NCBI GenBank assembly: GCA_038993745.2 | Contig: CP160630.1 | Span: 1,302,001-1,366,000, forward strand | Direction of reading: 5' to 3' | Length of the DNA stretch: 64,000 nucleotides | From: Aliivibrio fischeri | GTDB lineage: Bacteria; Pseudomonadota; Gammaproteobacteria; Enterobacterales; Vibrionaceae | Part shown: piece after piece, positions 18,223 to 27,674 of the stretch | How the letters are laid out: every line of letters begins with the position of its first letter | Position numbering within the stretch: the first letter of the stretch is position 1 | Position numbers and translations under genes: made by a program | Notes under the pieces: model-generated | The model's database searches: none | What the model saw: only the letters and a program-made list of their open reading frames with translations | What the model was told of the DNA's origin: nothing

Positions 18223-19275
18223 ATGAAAACATTGCTAACCAGTGCGACATTACTCGTTACTACTTTATCAACGCCATTAATGGCAAAAGAAGCCGACATT
18301 CAATCCCTTGTAAATGCAGCCCAAAAAGAAGGCCAAGTATACAGTGTTGGTATGCCTGGAAGCTGGGCAAACTGGAAAGATACATGGAACGATTTAAATA
18401 AACTGTATGGCCTAAAGCATCAAGATACGGACATGAGTTCAGCTCAAGAAATTGCGAAATTTGCAGCAGAAAAGAACAACGCCACTGCCGATATCGGTGA
18501 TATTGGCTTTGCTTTTGCACGAGTCGCAGTAAAAAAAGGCGTAACACAAGCTTATAAACCAACCACTTGGGATTCAATTCCAGATTGGGCAAAAGATAAA
18601 GACGGTCATTGGGCTCTTGCTTATACAGGCACTATATCTTTCATCTCAAATAATAAGTTAGTGAAAAATCCACCGACATCTTGGGATGATTTATTACAAG
18701 GAAACTACAAAGTCAGCGTTGGTGATGTTGGTGTGGCAGCGCAAGCAAACAACGCCGTATTAGCAGCCGCTTTTGCGAAAGGTGGAGATGAAAGCAATCT
18801 AAAACCTGCGATTAAATTCTTTGCAGAGTTAGCCAAACAAGGTCGCTTATCTTATACCGACCCAGGTTTAGCTAATCTAGAAAAAGGGGAGGTCGAAGTT
18901 GCGCTACTGTGGGACTTTAATGCTCTAAATTATCGTGACAAATTAGGGCGAGATCGCTTTAGTGTTAATATTCCTCAGGATGGTTCTGTTATTTCTGGAT
19001 ATACCACCATCATAAATAAATTTGCTAAAAATCCAAATTCGGCAAAATTAGCACGTGAATACATCTTCAGTGATCAAGGACAGATTAACCTAGCAGAAGG
19101 CTATGCCCGCCCTATTCGTAGTGATGTTGTGTTGCCACAATCAATCCAAGATAAGTTAATTCCTAACGATCAATACACTAATGTTCAGCCTGTAAGTGAT
19201 TTTAAAGCGTGGGAAAAGTCCGCTCGTAAATTACCTCGCCAATGGCAAGAAAACGTATTAATTAACCAGCAGTAA
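18223..19275 (+). CDS. ABC transporter periplasmic substrate-binding protein
   Basis: A 350-residue type II binding protein (Fe/thiamine/phosphonate-type family). The signal peptide ends about residue 21 (LMA). Mature motifs include GQVYSVGMPGSWANWKDTW, TSWDDLLQGNYKVSVGD and SGYTTIINKFAKNPNSAKLA, all typical of family 1/6 solute binders. It is first in the operon, behind the Pho-box repeats; SD GGATAGAGAC. With the downstream phosphodiesterase and HAD phosphatase, an organophosphorus ligand (phosphonate or phosphate ester) is the leading hypothesis. Confidence 0.88.
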   Translation: MKTLLTSATLLVTTLSTPLMAKEADIQSLVNAAQKEGQVYSVGMPGSWANWKDTWNDLNKLYGLKHQDTDMSSAQEIAKFAAEKNNATADIGDIGFAFARVAVKKGVTQAYKPTTWDSIPDWAKDKDGHWALAYTGTISFISNNKLVKNPPTSWDDLLQGNYKVSVGDVGVAAQANNAVLAAAFAKGGDESNLKPAIKFFAELAKQGRLSYTDPGLANLEKGEVEVALLWDFNALNYRDKLGRDRFSVNIPQDGSVISGYTTIINKFAKNPNSAKLAREYIFSDQGQINLAEGYARPIRSDVVLPQSIQDKLIPNDQYTNVQPVSDFKAWEKSARKLPRQWQENVLINQQ

Positions 19276-19284
19276 GAGAATTCC

Positions 19285-20100
19285 ATGAGCAGTAAGACTA
19301 TTCTTGTTGTTCTCGATGGACTTAATTACCAAGTAGCTCATGATTGTATGGGCTACTTAACAGGGTTAATTGAGCACCAAAGAGCAACGCTATATAAAAT
19401 TCAATCCGAATTACCTTCAATGTCTCGCCCATTATATGAGTGTTTATTAACGGGTATATCTCCTGTAAATAGTGGCATTGTAAACAATGATATTGTGCGA
19501 TTATCTAACCAAGATTCCATATTCAGTTTAGCGACAAGCCAAGGTAAAACTACGGCAGCCGCCGCTTATCACTGGGTTAGTGAACTCTATAATATCGCTC
19601 CTTATCATGCGACACGTGATCGCTTTACCAACAGCAAGCAACTCAACATTCAGCATGGTTGTTTCTATCATTGGGATCACTACCCTGATGAAGCGCTATT
19701 TCTTGATGCTGAGCACCTGCGTCGTACGCACCAACCGGATTTTTTATTAATCCACCCAATGAATATTGATGATGTTGGACATAAATTTGGTCTGGATTCT
19801 CGTCAATATCGAAATAGTGCTCGCATTGCTGACATTATTTTATCTAACTACATTGATAACTGGGTAAACGACGGCTATCAAGTCCTTATTACCAGCGATC
19901 ATGGTATGAATAACGATCTATCACATGGTGGAAATCTACCAGAAGAGCGTGACGTCCCCTTATTTGTTATTGGAGAGCGCTTTACTCACCAAGCATCCGA
20001 TAACATCCAGATTAAGCAAACGGATATTTGCGGTGTGTTATGCCAATTATTAAGCCTTAAACACAACAAAACTTATCCTCAGGAATTATTAGTATTATGA
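19285..20100 (+). CDS. Alkaline phosphatase superfamily phosphodiesterase, cytoplasmic
   Basis: A 271-residue member of the nucleotide pyrophosphatase/phosphonoacetate hydrolase branch. Metal ligands are visible: Asp11 in VVLDGLN, the nucleophile probably Ser47 in SMSRPLYECLLTG, HPMNIDDVGHKFG, LITSDHGMN and the final His in LSHGGN. It has no signal peptide, so it acts after import. It lies 9 nt after the binding protein and overlaps the next gene by one base, inside an uptake operon. It probably cleaves the imported phosphoester or phosphonate. Confidence 0.85.
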   Translation: MSSKTILVVLDGLNYQVAHDCMGYLTGLIEHQRATLYKIQSELPSMSRPLYECLLTGISPVNSGIVNNDIVRLSNQDSIFSLATSQGKTTAAAAYHWVSELYNIAPYHATRDRFTNSKQLNIQHGCFYHWDHYPDEALFLDAEHLRRTHQPDFLLIHPMNIDDVGHKFGLDSRQYRNSARIADIILSNYIDNWVNDGYQVLITSDHGMNNDLSHGGNLPEERDVPLFVIGERFTHQASDNIQIKQTDICGVLCQLLSLKHNKTYPQELLVL

Positions 20101-20983
20101 GTAGTTCTGCAATCACTCACCCAAGCAACGCATCAAATAAATCGATTGTTGCTTGGATAAAGAAAATGAAACCAGCAATTTGGCTTGCTCCATTAGCACT
20201 GTTTTTTATCTCTTTCAATTAGCGCCAATGATTTGGGTATTCATCAATAGTTTCATTTATGAAGATGAATACTCATTTGAAAACTACCAAGAAATATTCG
20301 ATTCTAGCTTTATGCTACAAGGGTTTAGTAACAGTCTATGGCTATCGATATGGTCCAGTTTAATAGGCTTAATGATTGCGACACTCTTGGTTTCGTCACT
20401 TCGTCGCATTGATAGTAAGCTACGTGATGGCGTTATTGCTTTCACTAACATGAGCAGTAATTTTTCAGGTGTACCATTAGCGTTTGCTCTCATTATTATT
20501 CTTGGTGTCAATGGGGCGTTTACCCTATTGCTTAAACAATACGGACTAATTGATGATTTTAATCTCTATGGGAAATGGGGATTGCTTTCTCTATACATCT
20601 ACTTTCAGATCCCACTTGCCGTGTTATTACTTTATCCCGCTTTTGATGCATTAAGTGATGATTGGCAAGCGGCTTCAGCATTACTTGGCGCTAAAACATG
20701 GCAGTACTGGACCAAAATAGCGCTGCCAGTGCTCTTCCCTGCGCTACTAGGTACATTCATTATTCTTATCGCTAACGCCATCGGGGCTTATGCGAGTGTA
20801 TATGCTTTAACTAATGGTAACTACAACGTAATTACTGTACGTATCGCTAGCCTTGTTTCTGGTGATTTATTCCTAGAACCAAATTTAGCGGCCGCTATCT
20901 CCGTTATATTAATGGCCATTCTGGCTTTTATTACCATAGTTAATCAGTGGCTTATCGCTAGGAGTTATCATGCAAAACGCTAA
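20100..20983 (+). pseudogene. ABC transporter permease A, frameshifted near N-terminus
   Basis: The start codon overlaps the previous stop (ATGAGTAGT). The first 40 codons run to a stop at 20220-20222. Adding one T to the TTT at 20213-20215 restores ...LALFFISFQLAPMIWVF and gives about 294 residues with six helices and the binding-protein-dependent permease EAA-type loop (ALSDDWQAASALLGAKTWQY). It is probably a homopolymer undercall, otherwise the importer is dead. The tandem duplication begins inside this gene at 20714. Confidence 0.85.
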
Positions 20984-21755
20984 TACCGCATTTCATAAAT
21001 CGGTGGTTTACTCTATTGTCGGATTAATGATGATCCCCATCATCGCTACTTTTATTTATTCGATTTCATCTCGTTGGGGAGCCACCATTTTACCCGATGG
21101 ATTTTCTCTACAATGGTATGGTCAACTCTTAACAGATGAGCGATTTTTAGCCGCTTTTGGACGATCATTATTTATTGGCATTTCTGCATTAACGCTGAGT
21201 GTTGTCTTAATTATCCCAGCTATTTTTGTTGTGTTTTATTACTTTCCAAAACTCGACAAAGTAATGAATATTCTGATCTTATTGCCTTTTGCAGTACCAC
21301 CAGTGGTCTCCTCTGTTGGGTTATTGCAAATCTATGCAGATAGCAGTATCCCTTTAGTGGGAACTCCTTGGATATTAATTGGAACCTACTTTACCATTGC
21401 GCTTCCATTTATGTACCGTGCTATCGCAAATAGCTTTGAATCCATTAATTTACAAGACCTTATGGATGCTGCTCATTTATTAGGGGCCAGTACAACAAGA
21501 GCATTTCTCTTGATCATTCTTCCGAATTTACGTAAAGGCCTAATGGCCTCACTTTTTCTCTCTTTCTCTTTTTTACTAGGTGAATTTGTCTTCGCTAATA
21601 TTTTGGTTGGCACACGCTATGAAACCTTACAAATCTATCTCTACAACATGCGTCAAACCAGCGGACACTTCACGTCTGCATTAGTGATGACCTATTTCTT
21701 GTTTATCTTTTTACTGACTTGGTTAGCAAGTCGCTTTAACCGAGGTATTAAATAA
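20970..21755 (+). CDS. ABC transporter permease B (copy 1)
   Basis: 261 residues, six helices, PotC/PhnV-like. The EAA loop is DLMDAAHLLGASTTRAFLLI, which docks to the ATPase. It overlaps permease A by 14 nt and shares one base with the ATPase start (TAATG), so translation is coupled. It is intact here, while copy 2 carries two frameshifts. Confidence 0.92.
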   Translation: MQNANTAFHKSVVYSIVGLMMIPIIATFIYSISSRWGATILPDGFSLQWYGQLLTDERFLAAFGRSLFIGISALTLSVVLIIPAIFVVFYYFPKLDKVMNILILLPFAVPPVVSSVGLLQIYADSSIPLVGTPWILIGTYFTIALPFMYRAIANSFESINLQDLMDAAHLLGASTTRAFLLIILPNLRKGLMASLFLSFSFLLGEFVFANILVGTRYETLQIYLYNMRQTSGHFTSALVMTYFLFIFLLTWLASRFNRGIK

Positions 21756-22773
21756 TGAGCTATGTAAACGTAAACCAATTAACAAAACGTTTTGGTGACA
21801 ATACGGTTTTTGAAAACGTAAATTTTAATATAGAAAAAGGCGAGTTTATTACTTTGCTAGGTCCAAGCGGATGCGGTAAATCAACCCTACTTCGTAGCTT
21901 AACAGGGTTAGATCCTATCAATAATGGTGAAATTTGGGTTAATGGCGAAAACATAACAGAACAAACACCACAGCAACGTGGTATTGGCATGGTATTTCAA
22001 TCTTATGCGCTTTTTCCAAATATGACCGTGAAAGAAAACATCGCTTTTGGTTTAAAAATGAAAAAGATAGACGTAAATACGATTGAAAAAGAAGTCTGTA
22101 AAGTTATTGAATTAGTTGATTTAAACGGTAAAGAAGATCGCTACCCTCATCAACTTTCAGGTGGGCAACGTCAACGAGTAGCACTCGCTAGGGCTCTGGT
22201 TGTAAAACCGAGGATCTTATTACTTGATGAGCCTTTATCTGCACTTGATGCCAAAATAAGAAAGCGTCTCCGTCAGCAGATCCGTGATATTCAAAAAGAA
22301 CTAAACTTAACAACGATCTTTGTTACTCATGATCAAGAAGAAGCCATGATCATGTCAGATCGCATCTTCTTAATGAATCAAGGTGAGATTGTTCAGCAAG
22401 GATCACCCGAAGAGATCTATACTCAACCTGCAAATGAATTTGTGGCAAGCTTCATGGGACATTACAATTTGGTTGATGCACCAAAAGCCAAACAGTTATT
22501 TGATATTGAAACCGAGTGGAAAGTCGCTATACGCCTGAATCGATTTATGTAAAAGAAGAAGGCAGGCACTATGCTGAACATATTTCGCTACCAAAACAAG
22601 GGATTATCAAAAATCATCAACTGCTTGGTAATGTCATTCGCTATCAAGTAGATGTTAATGACTGCGACTTAACCGTTGATTTACTTAATCGTTCGTCAGA
22701 AAGACTATTAGCAGCGGGAAGCAAACTAGAGTTACTTTTTAATCTTAACGAAATTCAACCAGTGAGAGCCTAA
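21755..22773 (+). pseudogene. ABC transporter ATPase (copy 1), frameshifted
   Basis: A PotA/FbpC-type ATPase. Walker A GPSGCGKST (36-44), Q-loop FQSYALF, signature LSGGQRQRVALARAL and Walker B ILLLDEPLSALD are all present, followed by a TOBE-like C-terminal domain. The frame breaks near 22534: copy 1 has ATACGCCTG where copy 2 has ATACGCCCTG. The intact copy 2 gene encodes 339 residues. Probably a consensus error in a repeated region. Confidence 0.9.
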
Positions 22774-22775
22774 AC

Positions 22776-23441
22776 ATGACACACCCACTTTATATATTTG
22801 ATCTTGATGAGACCTTGATTAATGGTGATTGTGCCATGATTTGGAATGAGTTTTTAGTTGATAAAGGCATCGTCACAACACCTGATTTTTTGGAGGAAGA
22901 CAAACGCTTAATGACGCGGTATTCACGAGGCTTAATGGACATGGAAGATTATCTTACCTTTGCTATGTCCCCACTAAAAAACATACCAACAGATCAAGTA
23001 GAAATACTCGTTGAAGAGTGCGTTAAACAACACATACTTCCTCTTTTATTCCCGGAAGCAAAAGTACTCATAAACCAACTAAAAGCCGATAATGTAGATA
23101 TGATTATTATTTCAGCTTCTGTCAGTTTTCTAGTAAAAATCGTAGCCAAGAACATAGGTATAGAACATGCAATTGGAATTGATTTAAAAGAAAAAGAGGG
23201 CTGTTATACAAGACACATTCTTGGTGTTCCAAGTTACAGAGAAGGCAAAGTATCTCGACTAACAGAATGGTTAAATGGAGGAGATAAAACCTATTCTAGT
23301 CTTCATTTTTATACTGATTCAATCAACGATTTACCATTATGTTTGTACGCAGATCATACGTACTTGGTAAACCCTTGTGAACAATTAGCAGTATATTCTA
23401 AAAAGAAAAATTGGCCGATACTTGCTTGGGGAAGCCAATAA
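22776..23441 (+). CDS. HAD-IB family phosphatase (copy 1)
   Basis: 221 residues. Motif I is FDLDETLINGD with Asp9 and Asp11; motif II is the Ser in IIISASVSF; motif III/IV is YTDSINDLPL. The helical cap lies between motifs I and II. It resembles SerB-like or phosphonate-pathway phosphatases and starts 2 nt after the ATPase stop. In context it probably dephosphorylates the imported compound or its product. Intact here; frameshifted in copy 2. Confidence 0.88.
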   Translation: MTHPLYIFDLDETLINGDCAMIWNEFLVDKGIVTTPDFLEEDKRLMTRYSRGLMDMEDYLTFAMSPLKNIPTDQVEILVEECVKQHILPLLFPEAKVLINQLKADNVDMIIISASVSFLVKIVAKNIGIEHAIGIDLKEKEGCYTRHILGVPSYREGKVSRLTEWLNGGDKTYSSLHFYTDSINDLPLCLYADHTYLVNPCEQLAVYSKKKNWPILAWGSQ

Positions 23442-23476
23442 ATCAAAAATTATCCTTAATTTTCGTAATAACTGGT

Positions 23477-23686
23477 TTAAAACGAAACCATAAAATTACC
23501 AATAGTTTGATTATGGCTATTGGTAATACTTCCTTCACCTGTCTCTTCACTGTATGAAAAATCAACATCAAATGAATCAAGTTGTCCTTTCATTAAAAGA
23601 TTACGTAATAATACATCACTGTTTAGTTGATGAATTACAGCGTCCCATGACACATTGTTTTTAAAAATTGTGAAATTTACGTTCAT
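23477..23686 (-). CDS. Small hypothetical protein, 69 residues (copy 1)
   Basis: Starts MNVNFTIFKNNVSWDAVIHQ, with AAAGG ahead of the start. No membrane segment and no family I recognise; the tail (SFDVDFSYSEETGEGSITN) looks strand-forming. It converges with the HAD gene. Both duplicate copies keep the frame, which gives mild support for coding. Confidence 0.55.
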   Translation of the reverse strand: MNVNFTIFKNNVSWDAVIHQLNSDVLLRNLLMKGQLDSFDVDFSYSEETGEGSITNSHNQTIGNFMVSF

Positions 23687-23963
23687 TAAATACCTTTGCT
23701 TTTTGATAGTTACTTTAAATTTTATTTATAAATTAGTTAGCTAAATAAAATTCAATTAAAATAGTGTAATTTTAGTATGTTACAGAAAAATGATGGATTA
23801 AAACTAATGAAGTAGATGTTACTGAGAGATTTATGGCAAGTACGAAACAGGAGCAGATGTTTGAAATGTTGCAATCTTACAAGTAGAGCTAATTTAATTA
23901 TTAATAATACATTGTTAAAATCGCGTAAATGATGCGAGCACCACTCACGCAACTTATTTGAAA

Positions 23964-24173
23964 TTAAAGCGCTACAACGTTAGCAGCTTGAGGGCCTTTT
24001 TGGCCTTGCTCAACTTCAAAAGAAACTTTTTGGCCTTCAGCAAGAGTTTTGAAACCTTCTGAAGCGATAGCACGGAAATGTACGAATACGTCAGCGCCGC
24101 CGTTATCTTGAGTGATAAAACCGAAACCTTTTTCTTCGTTAAACCATTTAACGATACCAGTTGTTTTAGACAT
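23964..24173 (-). CDS. Cold-shock protein, CspA family (copy 1)
   Basis: A 69-residue single-domain OB-fold RNA chaperone. RNP1 is KGFGFI in the context [14 protein letters not shown] and RNP2 is VFVHF. SD AAGAAGGGA precedes ATG. About 150 bp of AT-rich leader without another gene lies upstream, compatible with the long leader typical of cspA genes, though no cold box was proved. Identical in both copies. Confidence 0.95.
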
Positions 24174-24465
24174 ATTATGTCCCTTCTTAATAAAAATTCA
24201 TAAAAATCGCATTATGCGATGTGCTTGGAGCCTGAATTATTGAATGTGGCGATAAAGCTAAGGGAGACACTGAGGATAACAACACTTACGAAGAAATTCT
24301 GAGGACTTACTTTTACTTGATGTTCACTAACAACTCTGAGCAACAGAGCGAGGGCAATATTACTTGATTACTGAACATTGTAAAGACTTTTTTAATTTAT
24401 TTTAAAAAACTGTAAAAATACTCTGTTATATAAGCATCCATATTTCGTTCACATACAAACACATA

Positions 24466-24491
24466 AAAACCGCCATAACAATGACGGTTTT
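24466..24491 (-). terminator. Terminator of the halovibrin gene (copy 1)
   Basis: AAAACCG...CGGTTTT hairpin with inner CAT/ATG pairing, downstream of the halovibrin stop on the minus strand. The matching copy 2 site is 38270-38295. Confidence 0.75.
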
Positions 24492-24523
24492 ATCTTTATA
24501 ATCAATAACTTTTAAATGAAAAA

Positions 24524-25438
24524 TTAAATTGCTTGATCACTCATAGAAAATAAAAATTGAGCATCTTGATTTGAGTGATCAGGTAGCTTCATTTTAATTA
24601 CAGGAATTGCAATGCCCGTAGTTTGATAAAAATCTTTTTGATAACTTTGAGCTTCATTTCGTCCATTATAACCAGAATCAGCTGTATAGAAAAAAGCTTG
24701 TATAGGTAATTCTCTGCCTATATTTTGTGGCCATACTGCTAATCTTAGCTCATTTTGAGTACCAAATGATTCACTAGAGATCTTAGCCATTGATTTAATA
24801 CCTTCAGAAAAATTTCTAGATGTATCAGATGGTGCAGTCTCTCTTAAGTTAAACGAACATTGGTGATGGTGCTTATCGCCATGCGTATCATAATAATGTG
24901 ATTTCCACTCTGATGCTGTATAAATATTTTGTTGGTCACAAGAACGGCTAGAACCCTTATAATCAACATTCTCTCCACAACCATTATAATTACGACGGTT
25001 TGAATCTGCATCGATAGGGAAGAAACATAGATAATCTAAATCTCTTTTACCTTGTGGGGCACCAAAGATCTGATAAATAATATAACCACTATCATAACCA
25101 TAAGCCAATCTAGTATATTTTGAATCTTTACGTAGATAAGAAAACGATACGCCACCTGTATTTATTGCATTCGGACTTGGATTCCAAACATGATAATTAC
25201 CCGGCTTATTACCTCGAAAGGTAATTCCCGAACATAAAAACGCCGGAGATCCATTACCACAATAATCTGGAGTTTCATTATAATCATTAGTTAATGCTGC
25301 AACTAACGAACTACCTTGCTGCTGTGTGATAACGCTATTACTACGACTTACCGCAGCATTATCATCGGAAACGTCATTTGCCAGCACAGACAAGCTAAGG
25401 GGTAGAACAAACCAACTGATCAATTTTATAAATTTCAT
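24524..25438 (-). CDS. Halovibrin family secreted protein (copy 1, intact)
   Basis: 304 residues from the preferred start at 25438; another in-frame ATG lies 12 nt upstream. Signal peptide ends near SVLA. Family-typical blocks: YCGNGSPAFLCSGITFRG, GGVSFSYLRKDSKYTRLAYG, GYIIYQIFGAP, several paired cysteines, ELPIQAFFY and TTGIAIPVIKMKLP. V. fischeri halovibrins are secreted NAD glycohydrolases (earlier reported as ADP-ribosyltransferases). A second, diverged family member lies at 52154-53032. It could act as an exotoxin or NAD scavenger. Confidence 0.82.
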   Translation of the reverse strand: MKFIKLISWFVLPLSLSVLANDVSDDNAAVSRSNSVITQQQGSSLVAALTNDYNETPDYCGNGSPAFLCSGITFRGNKPGNYHVWNPSPNAINTGGVSFSYLRKDSKYTRLAYGYDSGYIIYQIFGAPQGKRDLDYLCFFPIDADSNRRNYNGCGENVDYKGSSRSCDQQNIYTASEWKSHYYDTHGDKHHHQCSFNLRETAPSDTSRNFSEGIKSMAKISSESFGTQNELRLAVWPQNIGRELPIQAFFYTADSGYNGRNEAQSYQKDFYQTTGIAIPVIKMKLPDHSNQDAQFLFSMSDQAI

Positions 25439-25465
25439 AATATATTCCATATATTTAAGTTTTAA

Positions 25466-27649
25466 TTAATGCACATCACTGCGATCAATACACGTTACGT
25501 AATCGGTGTACGTGTCATAACCGTCATCGCTATTACCGTTACTCAAATCAAGCCAGAAATGAGCATCGGGATCAGAACCTGATCCTGATACAGTAGACGA
25601 CCAGTAATATGTATTGGTTGGCCATTGATATTTCCCCATATCACCATATTCATTCTGCAATGTTTTTAAGTCCCATATCGTTGGTAATGTCCATGATGAA
25701 CTGCCACCAATACGTAAACCTTCACAAAATTGCTTTGCTGTGTCTGGATGATATTTAGGATATTTATAGCCGTTTTCATTGTTGTACCCATCATAATTAT
25801 GATAAGAACCAACCTGATCTAATTGCTCAACATTGACTGGACAAGAAACTTTAGCGCCGCTTGATAACGTCACCATTCCACCATCGTTTGAGCAAGTAGG
25901 TGTATATTTATCATCATCTTCAGTGATAGCTAATGACGTTATACAACTTTGATTTCCTTCAATTTGCCCTGTACTTTTAGGGACAACACAGAACTCAATG
26001 TGTTGGCCAACAAGAGAGGCATCATTTTTTAAATTGAAAGTAGAAGAGAAATGCTCTGTTCCTTTATCTCGATATAATTCTTCGTGAGTTTCCACACAGT
26101 CCACGTGCGCAAACTGTTTTTTTCTTCTGCACCAGAATCAGCAGCAACATAAAGATAATCACCTTTTAATTTCTCGCCAATAACTGGAACATCAGGAGTT
26201 ATTCGTAACGATGACACCGAAGGTAAACTCTCTTCCCCTGTCTTCCATGTCGTTATTTCATCACCACAACTAGGGTGATATGCAAGAAAATAAGATACGC
26301 TGTTATCAGGGGCTTGCGTGGAGTACAAATCAATAGGTATGCCATCGCAAGTCAATGTAATATCATCAACATTAGCTCCATTAGCCCAACTGTTTAAAAT
26401 ATTACTTCCTGCCCCAAGCCTTGGTGGTTTACAGCAGCAAATGCATTACCACTAGCAATGGTTTCACTAGCAGGAGCAACAAATGCATTTAAAGCATCAG
26501 GTGACAGCTCTGCACTTTGTAACGCATCAATATAATTCCCATCACTATCAAGTACCAAAGCACCTTCATTGGATGTTCTCGTCACTAAACGGGTATTTTC
26601 GCCATACGTTTTTTTGGTATATAGATTCCCCCATTGCACCAGTTTTCCGGTTGATACATCCGTGGCAATAAAGCTGCATCGAGTCGCACTTAACTGTGGA
26701 CTTTTCATATTTGATAAGAAATCAGAAGTTGATGAATTTATCTTTCCTCCACAAGCATCATCCCCCACGCATAGATAGTTGAATTAGAGATAACCGCAAA
26801 GGCTTTTTCTGTTGCTTGTATGCTCGAACTTCCAGAACTATTTAAAATCGAGGAAATATCACTAGGAATAGTGCCCGACTCTGAATTGTCTCCCCCCATG
26901 CAACGTATTTATTACTCTGTGTTTTAACTAGAAACGCATCTTTCGTAGCATAAATAGACTGTACAACTTCATTTTTTAAAGCCCTTTTAGCCTCTTTAGA
27001 TATGGTTCCCCCAGCGGCACCATCACCCCACACTTTAATCTTTCCTGATTCTAAAAGCGCAACCCAAGCAATAGACTCTCCAATAGTACCTCCAGAGTGA
27101 TAAATTGAGCGTATAATGTCGGAAGAAGTAATTGCATCAATCGTGTTCTCTGTTCCTGTCGACGGAGTATATTCAATAAGTGAACCATCGGTTTTCACTA
27201 TCATGAATGATTCTGTTCCTGGGTAAACTGACCGGATATTTTCAATCGATTTTTCTTCACCGCGAGTAACACCATTTCCCAAGCGACCCCATTTTTGGAG
27301 GTTGGGTTTACAGCGAGAAAGGCACTACCAGATGCATACATTTGGCTAGGTTTAATAAACGTTAATAATTCATCTAATGTACTTCCTACTTCTATTTCCC
27401 CCCAAACTGCGGATTACCAAATGCCATCACATTTTGATATTCACCCTTATCCTGTATGATAAAAGCACCTGCAGCGAGGTTAATCCCAGCAGTACCTGGT
27501 AATGGTTCACTATTATTAAAGCGATAATTATTTGTTTGATTAAACCAACTGTTATTCGCTTCACTTTGAGGGATTAACATTGGTTGTGCAGCCATCACTA
27601 CTGGACTTAATACATTAGCCAATAGAAGTGCGATAATAGACTTTTTCAT
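25466..27649 (-). pseudogene. RCC1-like propeller protein B with Ig-like and DUF1566-like C-terminus (copy 1, multiple frameshifts)
   Basis: The reconstructed product is about 728 residues. Signal peptide MKKSIIALLLANVLSPVVMA; then WG-type repeats (VAWGNGVTRGEEKS, IKVWGDGAAGGTISKEAKRA, IYAWGDDACGGKI); an Ig-like part with IEFCVVPKSTGQIEGNQSC; and a C-terminus with WTLPTIWDLKTLQNEYGD and YYWSST, typical of DUF1566/lectin-like adhesin ends. Breaks common to both copies are at 27398-27403, 26892-26897, 26412-26415 and 26117-26123, each cured by adding one base to a homopolymer. Breaks near 27282 and 26764 occur only in copy 1. Probably secreted; binding partner unknown. Confidence 0.75.
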
Positions 27650-27674
27650 TATTATTCCTTTGTTATTATTTTTA

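Noticed and set aside
23752..23952. A 66-codon minus-strand ORF between the small gene and csp (and its twin at 37558-37758)
   Set aside because: Composition is Phe/Leu/His-rich without a ribosome site, and it overlaps the likely downstream untranslated region of csp; probably chance.
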